A DNA stretch of 64,000 nucleotides from Liminaster sp017519885 (lineage in GTDB: Bacteria; Bacteroidota; Bacteroidia; Bacteroidales; UBA3663), in contig JAFWRO010000007.1 in the NCBI GenBank assembly GCA_017519885.1, forward strand, positions 48,963 through 112,962. The letters run 5' to 3'. Shown here piece after piece: positions 25,396 to 33,433 of this stretch. The first letter of the stretch is position 1. Every line of letters starts with the position of its first letter. The notes below the pieces were generated by a model that saw nothing but the letters and a program-made list of their open reading frames with translations, ran no database searches and was not told the DNA's origin. The position numbers and the translations under genes were made by a program.

Positions 25396-28392
25396 ATGAA
25401 AACCAGAATCTTCCTCCTTGCTGCCCTTCTTCCACTCTTAGCCGTGGCGCAGACCGGCAATGGTCCCGTGGGCTTTGTCAACTACTCTGACCTTGGTAAC
25501 GACGGCATCACCGGTGGTGGTGCAGGTCCCGTGGTACGCGTCAGCACACGCGCCGAATTCGAACGCTACGTGCAAGGCTCTGCCCCCTACGTCATCATTC
25601 TCGATGCTGACATCACGGGTGGAGGCATGCAGGATCTCAACGATGCCATCTCAGTTGGCTCCAACAAGACCATCATCGGTGCCGGTAGCGGCAAGGCGCT
25701 CAACGGCATATGCATCGACATGAAGAACCAGCACAACGTCATCTTCCGAAACATCATCCTCACAAAGGGACGCGAAGACGGCATCGCCATGCGCAACTGC
25801 CATCACATATGGATTGACCACTGCGACCTCTCCGACTCCTACGACGGACTGCTCGACTTCACACTGGGCTCCGACTATCTGACGTGCAGTTGGACCAAAC
25901 TCCATCACCACGACAAGGTGTCGATTGTCAATTCGGGCACCTGTCATTTCGAGGACTATGGTCGCGAACACGTCACCTATGCCCATTGCTGGTTTTCCAA
26001 CAATGTACAGCGCAATCCGCGCATCGGCTATGGTCGTGCCCACGTGTATAACTGCTATTGGACCGACATCTCGAGTTACTGCATCGGCTTCCATTCGCAG
26101 GCACAGGTGCTTTCCGAAAACAATTACTTCACACGTTCGGCCAACCATCCGTTCAACAACCAGTACTCCGACGTGTTGCCCTATTGCGGTTACCTCACCG
26201 ACCGCGGCTCTTACTTCGCCAATGGCAATCCCGGCACCAACTATTCACAACGGTTCACAGGCATCAGTTATTCCCCACTCACGTTCTACGAATATGCCTT
26301 CGATCTCGACGAAACTCAGGATGTCGCCACCTCCACGCCCGAGGGTGTAGGACCCAAAGAAGGCCTCGAATACGAACCCATCCTAAACCCGGGCAATGGT
26401 GCCATCGAAGTCTCAGCTGACCGACAACTCACCTGGGGCAACATCGAAGGTGTGACAGCCAGCCGTGTGCTTATCGGAACTGAACGTGAAACCCTTGTCG
26501 AAACGCATGTCGAAGACATAACGCTGCAACCATCGACCACCTATTTCTGGCAAGTCGTCGTCACCATCGACGGCACCGAGCACCCCTCTCCTATCTGCCA
26601 GTTCACGACAGCGGCCAAGACTGCTTCGAAGCCCTATCCCGCCGACTGCGAGACCCATCCCTGGCTCCGCTGGCCCTCTTCGTCCAGCGCATTCTGTTCT
26701 AACATGCAGCTCTCATGGCGTCCGGCATTCGATGCTGCAAGCTACAAGGTATATGTTGGCGAAACAGCCGATGATCTTGCCTTGGTTGACGAGACCAGTA
26801 CGCTGACGAGCACCAGATACGACTTCGCGTTGGGCAAATCCTATTTCTGGCGCGTCGATGCCGTACGAGCCGATGGCACTGAACAGTCTGGCGACGTATG
26901 GCAATTCTCAACCCCAGCAACGGTGCTTCGTGAAGGCAGGAACGAAACCGAAAACTTGTACCTTTCAGGCATCGTATTCACCGAAACGCTCGGCGGAGCG
27001 TCAAAGAATGTAGCCACCGCAGGCGATCAGGGTCCGGGTGCACTGATGGGCATATGGGATGGCGAAGAGGGCACCTACGCCATCTCGACCACTTCCTACG
27101 ACCAGCCTCTTGGTCCAAACCTCATCGGCATCACCGTGGGCGACAAACTGATTGATGCCTGGCTCACCAACGATGCCGACTATAAGTTCAGCACGCGCAA
27201 GACGCGTCACACCGTCCATCTGCAGAAGGGTGACCCCATCCGCATCGACTTCGTGGCAGGTTATGTCGATGGCGGCCTCAACGAGAGCCGTGCCCACATC
27301 GACTATATCACTTTCACTCCCGCTGAAGGCGACGTTGTCGAAACAAGTCGACCCAGCGGACAATACCATTCGCCTGTTTCAACCAAGGGCTACGATTGCG
27401 AATACCTTCCCCTTTCCTCCGTGCTTTTCACCGACAGCCTCGGTACGGTAGGCGACTATGGGTCAACGCAAGTCAAGGACATGTACTGTTCGTGGATCAG
27501 CCGCACGGACGACGCGATGACCTATTACCTGAAGGAATGCGCCATGACAAAGCTGGAATACAAGAGCAAGTCGGGTGCCATCTCGCTCGTGACCCGCATG
27601 CTTGACTTCAACCAGACCTTCGCCCTCGGCGCACCGCTCACCGACAGCGGCAACTCGCTCCATGCCGTGCGCCTCTACAAGACCACTCCCGCCGACACAC
27701 TCTATTATCGTCCCGTAGCCACCGAGGGTTACGAATGGCAACTCCTGCTTTCGCCCGACTGCATCTTCCTCGACTCCGAGGGCGTCAAGGGCAACAAGAA
27801 CAAGGTACAGATACGCGACGGCTACGACCAGTGGATGAAGTACTACAATCCATCGGCCAACGAAGTGCAGGCAAAGAACTCCTCCAACGGTATCCGTGCA
27901 TTCATCGACCCCATAACCGACAATCAAGTCTATCCATTCGTGCCCAGGGGAAGCGATGGCTCAACCTATTCCTATGTCGTTGGCACGGAAAAGAGCATGA
28001 CTTATTTCCTCCAAGCGTGCGAACGCGTGAAGTTCTATTATAGCGGCACGGGCGGAGCCGCCACCAACCTCACCCTCACCATCACTGACGTGGAAACTGG
28101 TGAGAAAACAGTCATCGAAGGTCCAGATGCAAGGGGAAAGAATGTAGCTTCTGCAACTGTCGAAGCAGAATTAAATCCCAATCATCTCCATACCGTTATG
28201 ATCAAAGCCACCACAGGAGACATGCTCATTTACGCCCTCAAAATGTGGCCAGGCGATGCAGAAGGCATCCGTGAAGTGAATCCCGACAATCAGTTGCGCA
28301 CCGCATCTCCCTCCTACAATCTTTGGGGGCAAAGGGTTGGCAACAATCACAGCGGAATCGTCATTCAAGATAGAATGATCAAAATCAAGTAA
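25396..28392 (+). CDS. PL1-family pectate lyase with FN3 and C-terminal domains
   Basis: Pectate lyases cleave de-esterified homogalacturonan by beta-elimination with calcium. The 998-residue product has a signal peptide (MKTRIFLLAALLPLLAVAQ), then a PL1 beta-helix (about residues 25-320) with the family motif IWIDHCDLSDSYDGLLDF and NVQRNPRIGYGRAHVYNCYW holding the catalytic Arg region. Two fibronectin-III-like modules follow (about 335-420 and 430-520). The remaining beta-rich part is unassigned. The last residues, YNLWGQRVGNN...GIVIQDRMIKIK, form the tail seen on other exported proteins here, perhaps a sorting signal. The gene is single, on the opposite strand to the PUL, and flanked by repeats and amrS sequence, which suggests insertion. 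Confidence 0.9.
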   Translation: MKTRIFLLAALLPLLAVAQTGNGPVGFVNYSDLGNDGITGGGAGPVVRVSTRAEFERYVQGSAPYVIILDADITGGGMQDLNDAISVGSNKTIIGAGSGKALNGICIDMKNQHNVIFRNIILTKGREDGIAMRNCHHIWIDHCDLSDSYDGLLDFTLGSDYLTCSWTKLHHHDKVSIVNSGTCHFEDYGREHVTYAHCWFSNNVQRNPRIGYGRAHVYNCYWTDISSYCIGFHSQAQVLSENNYFTRSANHPFNNQYSDVLPYCGYLTDRGSYFANGNPGTNYSQRFTGISYSPLTFYEYAFDLDETQDVATSTPEGVGPKEGLEYEPILNPGNGAIEVSADRQLTWGNIEGVTASRVLIGTERETLVETHVEDITLQPSTTYFWQVVVTIDGTEHPSPICQFTTAAKTASKPYPADCETHPWLRWPSSSSAFCSNMQLSWRPAFDAASYKVYVGETADDLALVDETSTLTSTRYDFALGKSYFWRVDAVRADGTEQSGDVWQFSTPATVLREGRNETENLYLSGIVFTETLGGASKNVATAGDQGPGALMGIWDGEEGTYAISTTSYDQPLGPNLIGITVGDKLIDAWLTNDADYKFSTRKTRHTVHLQKGDPIRIDFVAGYVDGGLNESRAHIDYITFTPAEGDVVETSRPSGQYHSPVSTKGYDCEYLPLSSVLFTDSLGTVGDYGSTQVKDMYCSWISRTDDAMTYYLKECAMTKLEYKSKSGAISLVTRMLDFNQTFALGAPLTDSGNSLHAVRLYKTTPADTLYYRPVATEGYEWQLLLSPDCIFLDSEGVKGNKNKVQIRDGYDQWMKYYNPSANEVQAKNSSNGIRAFIDPITDNQVYPFVPRGSDGSTYSYVVGTEKSMTYFLQACERVKFYYSGTGGAATNLTLTITDVETGEKTVIEGPDARGKNVASATVEAELNPNHLHTVMIKATTGDMLIYALKMWPGDAEGIREVNPDNQLRTASPSYNLWGQRVGNNHSGIVIQDRMIKIK

Positions 28393-28411
28393 TCCACAAG
28401 AACAATCACGT

Positions 28412-28532
28412 TTATCTCTATCACGAATTATCGAATTATAGAATTATGCCGCAGAACCAAGCTATGTAATTCTATAATTCGATAATCAATAATTCATGAT
28501 AAGCACCCGCAGGAAAATTCGATAATTCGTGA
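28412..28532. repeat. Palindromic repeat, copy 2, longer form
   Basis: The element shares its first 24 and last 19 bases with copy 1 at 24935. Between them are nested inverted repeats (AATTATAGAATTA/ATTCTATAATTCGATAAT), so the region can fold into one or two long A/T stems. It lies between the PL1 gene and amrS, which converge here, and could also act in transcription end formation. Confidence 0.75.
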
Positions 28533-28539
28533 CAATTAA

Positions 28540-28587
28540 ATTGTTAATTGTTAATTTTTAATTGTTATTTTTCAATTGTTAATTGTC
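28540..28587. repeat. TTAATTGTTAATTG simple repeat
   Basis: Iterated TTAATTG/TTGTTAAT words fill the space before the amrS stop. The same words recur at 29450-29471 and 43768-43799. They are low-complexity spacers with no further signal. Confidence 0.6.
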
Positions 28588-29449
28588 ATATATTCCCTAG
28601 ATACACTTTCTTGATGCCCTCTTCAATCGCGATATCACGCGCCTTGATGAGGGTATTCTTTGGTGTGGGATAACTGTTGCTCATCTTATAGCGCGGGAAG
28701 AAGCGGCTGAAATGGAGCGGACAATCCTGCATATCGTGTTCGACGAGCCAGCGGCACATCTGCCGTATCAAATCCATATCGTCGTTCACCTCAGGAATCA
28801 GCAGATTCGTGATTTCGAGGTGTGTGCCTGCTTCGTGCAAGGTGATAAGCGTATCGAGCACAGGTTGCAAGCTTCCACCGCTCACACGACGATAGATGTC
28901 GTCGGAGAACGATTTCAGGTCGATGTTGGCAGCATCGATGAGCGGAGCCAAGTCGCGCAGCGGCTCGGGATTGACGTAGCCTGCCGAGACGAGGATGTTC
29001 CACAGCCCTTGTTCGTGAGCCAAAGTGGCTATGTCCATCATGTATTCAATCCACGTCAACGGCTCGGTATAGGTGTAGGCGATACCGGGGATATGGTGCT
29101 GCAAGGCCAGCTCCACCACTTGCTGCGGGGTCAGCGAATAATGCGACACCTCGGCAGGCAAAGCCTGCGAGATGTCGTGGTTCTGACAGTTCAGACAGCG
29201 GAAGTTACAGCCCGTGCAAGCCAGCGACAGGCAGCGCGTGCCAGGATGGAAGCCGTAGAGCGGCTTTTTCTCGATAGGGTCGTCAGCCAGCGCACACGGC
29301 TTGCCGTAGGCATCGCTCACCATCACGCCGCCCTCGTTCCTGCGGCTTCCGCATCGCCCATGCTGCCCCTCCCCCATCGTGCATCCATGTGGACACAGGA
29401 GACATTTCAGCCTGCCATCCTCCTGTTTCTGATAATATCTACACTCCAA
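28586..29449 (-). CDS. amrS: AmmeMemoRadiSam system radical SAM enzyme
   Basis: A 287-residue radical SAM protein of the widespread but still poorly understood AmrS family. The N-terminal part has four Cys in LKCLLCPHGC and GRCG. The SAM-cluster motif is ACTGCNFRCLNCQNHD near residue 78. The TIM-barrel segments that follow include YTYTEPLTWIEYMMD, SAGYVNPEPL and NIDLKSFSDDIYR, and the C-terminal part has FHFSRFFPRYKM-like HFSRFFPRYKMSNSYPTPK. It is 22 bases downstream of the amrB-amrA fusion, the classic three-part system. The product or substrate is unknown. A decayed second copy lies at 25020-25240. Confidence 0.9.
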   Translation of the reverse strand: MECRYYQKQEDGRLKCLLCPHGCTMGEGQHGRCGSRRNEGGVMVSDAYGKPCALADDPIEKKPLYGFHPGTRCLSLACTGCNFRCLNCQNHDISQALPAEVSHYSLTPQQVVELALQHHIPGIAYTYTEPLTWIEYMMDIATLAHEQGLWNILVSAGYVNPEPLRDLAPLIDAANIDLKSFSDDIYRRVSGGSLQPVLDTLITLHEAGTHLEITNLLIPEVNDDMDLIRQMCRWLVEHDMQDCPLHFSRFFPRYKMSNSYPTPKNTLIKARDIAIEEGIKKVYLGNI

Positions 29450-29471
29450 ATTGTTAATTATTAATTGTTAA

Positions 29472-31013
29472 TTAAAAAACTATTGCCTCATACACATACA
29501 GCTCGGCATCCTTCCACCCATTCCAGCCGATACCGGCCTTTTCGGCCGCGCAATGCGATACGAACTCTTCTTTCGACCAGTTCACCTCGTCTGCCACCTG
29601 GGGCAGATAAGTGCCCGAACGCCAGCCCTTGCGAATGTAGATGCCGTGCTTGCCCAGCACGAACTCGTCGAGACTCTTTATGCGACGCATCGGCGTCAGT
29701 ACCGAAATCTCGATGTCGATGTCTTCAAGCTCCGACTGACGGACACTGTCAAAGCGTGGGTCCTCAAAAGCAGCAGCACGTGCCATTTGGGCCACAATCT
29801 CGCCTAGCATATGGTCCTCGCCGAAGTGTCCGATGCAGCCACGAAGCCTTCCGTGCTTATGCAGGCTCACGAATGCACCGCATTTCTGTTTCAAGGTCGG
29901 CGAGAGATTCTCTGGCTTATAGTTCCGACCGAAAAACGACAGACGAATGGATTCACGTGCGATCTCCTTGAGCGCTGCCTTGTCGGCGTCCGATAACTGG
30001 AACTCCGCTGTCAACTGTTCTCCTCCTCCCTTCCCTTGAGGGGAGGGTTGGGGAGAGGCTTTCCCCTCTTCAAACGCAGGCACCGTTGGCACACGGGCGC
30101 CCTTTTCCTCCCTTGTAAAGGCGAACGCATGATAACCCACCACGCGGTCATGTCCGCCATACTGCGAATCACCCGAATTGCAGTAACGAATATGGTGTAT
30201 CTGGATGCCCTTGCTGTCCTCCGTCATCATCAACAGCACGGCGATGGCAGCTTCGCCACAGGCACTGGTGTCCAGGTTTCGGATGCCTAGGTTCTCATTC
30301 TTCTCAAGAGCTTCGACAAACTTCAGGACGCTGCCCGTCTTGATGGCTTCGCCCGTGGCTCCATCCACCTGTTGCGCATCCTTGTACGACGGATAGTGCG
30401 AGAAGTCACTGCTGATTACGAAGAGATTCTTCTCGTTGAAATATGGCAAAAGCGCTTCGGCTATCTGCTCCAGTTTCTGCCAGTTTTGCGTAGCGATGAC
30501 GATGGGCACGATGGGCGGCATCTCCTTGAAACGATATTGTAACAGCGGCAATTGAACTTCCAGACAATGCTCCTTGCTGTGAGCACGTTCCTCGTAAGTA
30601 AATACGGAGTTCGACGCGATGATCTGCCGACCGAGTTCTGCATCTACCTTCACGTTGCCCAAAGGCGTGTTGTAGGCTTCGTAACCCACTCCCACCGAAG
30701 CCTTGTCGAGCCAAACATGATGACTGGGGCCCAACAGAAAGATATGCTCATACTGGGCCGAAGGATCGATGCAACTGAAAGCCGAGGCTGCCGTGGCTCC
30801 CGAAAAGACATATCCTGCATGGGGCACAATGACCGCCTGCACACGTTGCAGCGCTCGAATATCCTTCGACGCCTCGTAACATCCGACCACATCAGCGAGT
30901 AGTTGTTTCTGACTGCCTGCGTAGAATTGTCCGGCCACAGCCGGGCGTCTAATCTTGCCTTCCATAGTAGTACCAGTTATAAGAATCAATATAAAAATGA
31001 GCCACTTTTTCAT
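29472..31013 (-). CDS. amrBA: MEMO-AMMECR1 fusion protein with N-terminal hydrophobic segment
   Basis: The 513-residue product joins AmrB (MEMO1 family, about residues 22-300) and AmrA (AMMECR1 domain, about 340-513). MEMO features: RRPAVAGQFYAGS, VPHAGYVFSGA, LGPSHHVWLD and SSDFSHYPSY. AMMECR1 features: GCIGHFGE, AFEDPRFDSV, ISVLTPM and WNGWKDAELYVYEA. The start at 31013 is set by the promoter and gives MKKWLIFILILITGTTMEGK, a signal-like segment, unusual for this normally cytosolic pair. The linker (about residues 316-334, KASPQPSPQGKGGG) is the translation of a palindromic repeat. The gene heads an operon with amrS. Confidence 0.9.
   Translation of the reverse strand: MKKWLIFILILITGTTMEGKIRRPAVAGQFYAGSQKQLLADVVGCYEASKDIRALQRVQAVIVPHAGYVFSGATAASAFSCIDPSAQYEHIFLLGPSHHVWLDKASVGVGYEAYNTPLGNVKVDAELGRQIIASNSVFTYEERAHSKEHCLEVQLPLLQYRFKEMPPIVPIVIATQNWQKLEQIAEALLPYFNEKNLFVISSDFSHYPSYKDAQQVDGATGEAIKTGSVLKFVEALEKNENLGIRNLDTSACGEAAIAVLLMMTEDSKGIQIHHIRYCNSGDSQYGGHDRVVGYHAFAFTREEKGARVPTVPAFEEGKASPQPSPQGKGGGEQLTAEFQLSDADKAALKEIARESIRLSFFGRNYKPENLSPTLKQKCGAFVSLHKHGRLRGCIGHFGEDHMLGEIVAQMARAAAFEDPRFDSVRQSELEDIDIEISVLTPMRRIKSLDEFVLGKHGIYIRKGWRSGTYLPQVADEVNWSKEEFVSHCAAEKAGIGWNGWKDAELYVYEAIVF
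30020..30052. repeat. Palindromic G/C element inside the amrBA linker
   Basis: CTCCTCCCTTCCC-TTGA-GGGGAGGGTTGGGGAG forms an imperfect hairpin within the coding sequence, in frame, encoding the low-complexity SPQPSPQGKGGG linker between MEMO and AMMECR1. A related C/G palindrome forms the core of the intergenic element at 43931-44038. The reading frame is kept, so the insertion was tolerated between domains. Confidence 0.65.
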
Positions 31014-31034
31014 GTAAAAATTCATTTTCGAGTG

Positions 31035-31065
31035 CAAATATAACCTAAATAATCACTCAATGCAA
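31035..31065 (-). promoter_or_regulatory. Promoter of the amrBA-amrS operon
   Basis: On the minus strand TTG, a 20-base spacer and TATATTTG match the consensus. The start site would be near 31028. This makes the ATG at 31037 untranscribed and the ATG at 31013 the true start. Confidence 0.75.
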
Positions 31066-31104
31066 GGTTTTTTCGGATATTTTTGTTAAAAACAGACGAA
31101 ATAA

Positions 31105-31136
31105 TTTGGATTCATACAAAAAAATACATATATTTG
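31105..31136 (+). promoter_or_regulatory. Promoter of the 81-residue gene
   Basis: TTG at 31106-31108, a 20-base spacer and TATATTTG at 31129-31136. It is divergent from the amrBA promoter. The leader of about 80 bases before the ATG at 31222 has no clear stem. Confidence 0.7.
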
Positions 31137-31221
31137 CACCGCATAACACCAAGAATAACAAACCACTTTGTGATCCGCGTCAGTACCAGTCAGCACCGGA
31201 CACGATTAAAATTTAAGTAAC

Positions 31222-31467
31222 ATGGAAAATCGAATAGGATGGGTTCCCCTTGGCTTAGCCACAGGATTCATTTTTTCAAAGTTAGGCAAAACACCAACAC
31301 AAAGAGTCGGAAAACTTGAAATGTCACGTTCAGACAACCGTTACATTTACCGCTACACCCCCGACTATGTCAGATACCTGACAGTCGAAACAGGTGAGTG
31401 GCAATTCGGCAATTCATCTTTTAATGCAAAAGCTGGCGACTTCTACCTGAACGTCCCTTTCACATGA
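31222..31467 (+). CDS. Small protein of unknown function
   Basis: The 81-residue product begins MENRIGWVPLGLATGFIFSK, with a weakly hydrophobic N-terminus that could be a short membrane or amphipathic segment. It continues with a polar, aromatic-rich part (RSDNRYIYRYTPDYVRYLTVETGEWQFGN). I do not recognise a family. Support for its reality: a consensus promoter upstream, an ATG at a normal distance, and a strong terminator at 31531-31563 downstream. It forms a single-gene unit between the amr operon and the surface-protein cluster. Confidence 0.6.
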   Translation: MENRIGWVPLGLATGFIFSKLGKTPTQRVGKLEMSRSDNRYIYRYTPDYVRYLTVETGEWQFGNSSFNAKAGDFYLNVPFT

Positions 31468-31530
31468 CAAGCTTTCCCCCTTTGCGACCATAAAGCCTAC
31501 AACAACACTCCCCAGTAATAGAACCTCTTC

Positions 31531-31563
31531 AATTCCCGCCCTTAAGTGGCGGGAATTCTTTTT
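31531..31563 (+). terminator. Intrinsic terminator of the 81-residue gene
   Basis: AATTCCCGCC and GGCGGGAATT form a perfect 10-bp stem with a 7-base loop followed by CTTTTT. Confidence 0.85.
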
Positions 31564-31653
31564 GAGAGCAATCCTTGATTATTTCAACTTTCGTTTATTC
31601 TAAGGGGAAAACCACACTGCCTTATGCTATGGAATGGAGATGAGATGAAAAAA

Positions 31654-31687
31654 CTCCGAAACCCGCGATAGATTTCGGAGCTTTTTT
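31654..31687. terminator. Bidirectional intrinsic terminator
   Basis: CTCCGAAA and TTTCGGAG form an 8-bp stem. The plus strand continues with CTTTTTT and the minus strand with TTTTTT. It ends the minus-strand surface-protein operon (last gene stop at 31748) and backs up the terminator at 31531 on the plus strand. Confidence 0.85.
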
Positions 31688-31747
31688 ATTTCTGATGCAG
31701 ATACATATATGCCAAATATCTACATTGAAGCCATAGACTCACAAAAA

Positions 31748-31912
31748 TTACCAATCCTCATCTTCTTCGTCACCGAAGATCGGATTGCTCATTTTTCTTG
31801 CTTGGGCAGGCCGTCCATCGCCATTGCCATCGTATGAAATCGACTGGCAAATGATCTGAATATTCGGGCACTGAACGATTACCAAATCAGGTGTTGCATA
31901 TTCTTTTTTCAT
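31748..31912 (-). CDS. 54-residue acidic protein overlapping the surface-protein gene
   Basis: A short ORF starts at an ATG that overlaps the stop of the upstream gene (ATGA), a classic sign of translational coupling. It encodes 54 residues, MKKEYATPDLVIVQCPNIQ near the start and FGDEEDEDW at the end. No signal peptide is present. The C-terminus is very acidic. It is followed directly by a bidirectional terminator, so it is the last cistron of the operon with the two large exported proteins. Function unknown; the coupling suggests it is needed in proportion to the exported protein. Confidence 0.65.
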   Translation of the reverse strand: MKKEYATPDLVIVQCPNIQIICQSISYDGNGDGRPAQARKMSNPIFGDEEDEDW

Positions 31913-33423
31913 CTCTTCATTACTTTTTTGCCGTTAATTATGTTGATTCCGCTCTCCATTTGTTGCTGTCTCTGGCCACTGACATTATAGATCACTTCTA
32001 CACTACCGTCGGCCTTCTCTACGAACTGCAGGCCAGCTGCCTCTTCATCAAAACTGATTGAGAAGCTGGGGGCCATACTGCCAGAACTATTCTGTGTTTC
32101 GAACCAGGCACGGAAAGTCCCCACAGCAAAGGCCTGATTGGCATAGTAGAACTTGTCGCCAGAGATGTAGTAAATGTCAGACGCATTGGCTGCGGGGTCA
32201 AGTTCCTGGTCATAGTACGAGCCTTTAGCTGTCCAGCCATCAGCCTTGGTCGTTGCACTTACCACAAAATCCTTTGCTTTGTCAGCTTCAGTTACTGGAA
32301 AAATGGTATTTGCCACAGATGTCTTGAAAATGGCAGGAGTATTGGCCGACAACGACTCTACGGGAGAGAATTTCATGACCCCTGCGGTCAAATCAACACT
32401 CGATAACCCATAGAGCTGCACGTCATCTGTCGTCTGTGTTGCGTATGGCAAGCAGATGGTTCCCCACTGGTAAGACGTGGAGCGAGAATATTCATCTTGA
32501 ATCAAGTAGGTGGTAAATGGTGCAGCATGGTACTCAACGCCTTCGGTATCAGTAAGTACGACATTCTTGATAGTAATGCTGTGGGCACCAGGAGCAATCG
32601 CATTATCGTAGATGATGCCAAGAGTAGCAATTTCTGTATTTTCACCAATAGCGATGGTATTGGATGACCTACGCGCCACACTGACATGTATAGTCGTGCC
32701 ATTAAGATCATCTGATGTGGAGAATTGTGTTCTTTTCAGCAGTGCTTCGATATAATAGAGTTCATTAGTTATAAAGTCTGCTGGCAGCACGACATCAAAT
32801 TCTACATTTGTCAGCGATGTTGCATTAGTAACAAGGAATGTGCCTTCTGCATCCTCAGTCACAAGAAACGGCAGTATTTGCACCGAATAGCCTTCGTCGT
32901 ATTGAGCACTGCCGACAGTCAATGTTGCCTCTACCTGAGTCACTCTGTAAGCTACAGCATCCGCATCACTAATTTCTATATTTTTGAAGATGATAGGATA
33001 ATTTCCATCTGCTACATTTTCACCGATATTAAGTGTGATGGTACATACTTCACCTGTTGATCCATCGAAAGTGTAACTATTTGTTGAGCTGCACATCACA
33101 CGTACAGACCCATCGTCCTGAAGAGCACTGCTAAAGAAGTCGGTCTTCTTCGAAGTCGTGCGTTCTTCGCTGAGTGCGATGAGATAGAAGCCATCCTCGT
33201 CGGTAGCGACAGTAATACCTTCCGGCAGGACGATATCAAACTGGTATCCTGTTGCTTCGACCGTGTTGTTCATCTCCACGGATACTGTCACACTTGTACC
33301 GGCTTCGCCTGTAGTTGATACGGGGAACACGACGTTCTCAAACTGAGAGATGTCTGTGTCCTCTGCCTTGGCGATAAGGCCAAGGCAGAGACAAAGTGTT
33401 GATAGGAATAATTTCTTTTTCAT
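31909..33423 (-). CDS. Exported cohesin-like repeat protein
   Basis: The 504-residue product has a signal peptide (MKKKLFLSTLCLCLGLIAKA). Residues about 25-175 and 180-320 look like two cohesin-type beta-sandwiches (VTVSVEMNNTVEATGYQFDIVLPEGI is the typical first strand pair). The first closely resembles a domain of the neighbouring giant protein: both have ERTTSKKTD, SSALQ.DG and SSTNSYTF/SSTKSYTF. The C-terminal third is unassigned, and the end reads YNVSGQRQQQMESGINIINGKKVMKR in pieces, the tail shared by exported proteins here. It lies 10 bases after the giant gene. Binding to the dockerin-like part of that partner is possible but not shown. Confidence 0.75.
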   Translation of the reverse strand: MKKKLFLSTLCLCLGLIAKAEDTDISQFENVVFPVSTTGEAGTSVTVSVEMNNTVEATGYQFDIVLPEGITVATDEDGFYLIALSEERTTSKKTDFFSSALQDDGSVRVMCSSTNSYTFDGSTGEVCTITLNIGENVADGNYPIIFKNIEISDADAVAYRVTQVEATLTVGSAQYDEGYSVQILPFLVTEDAEGTFLVTNATSLTNVEFDVVLPADFITNELYYIEALLKRTQFSTSDDLNGTTIHVSVARRSSNTIAIGENTEIATLGIIYDNAIAPGAHSITIKNVVLTDTEGVEYHAAPFTTYLIQDEYSRSTSYQWGTICLPYATQTTDDVQLYGLSSVDLTAGVMKFSPVESLSANTPAIFKTSVANTIFPVTEADKAKDFVVSATTKADGWTAKGSYYDQELDPAANASDIYYISGDKFYYANQAFAVGTFRAWFETQNSSGSMAPSFSISFDEEAAGLQFVEKADGSVEVIYNVSGQRQQQMESGINIINGKKVMKR

Positions 33424-33433
33424 TACTTAATAA

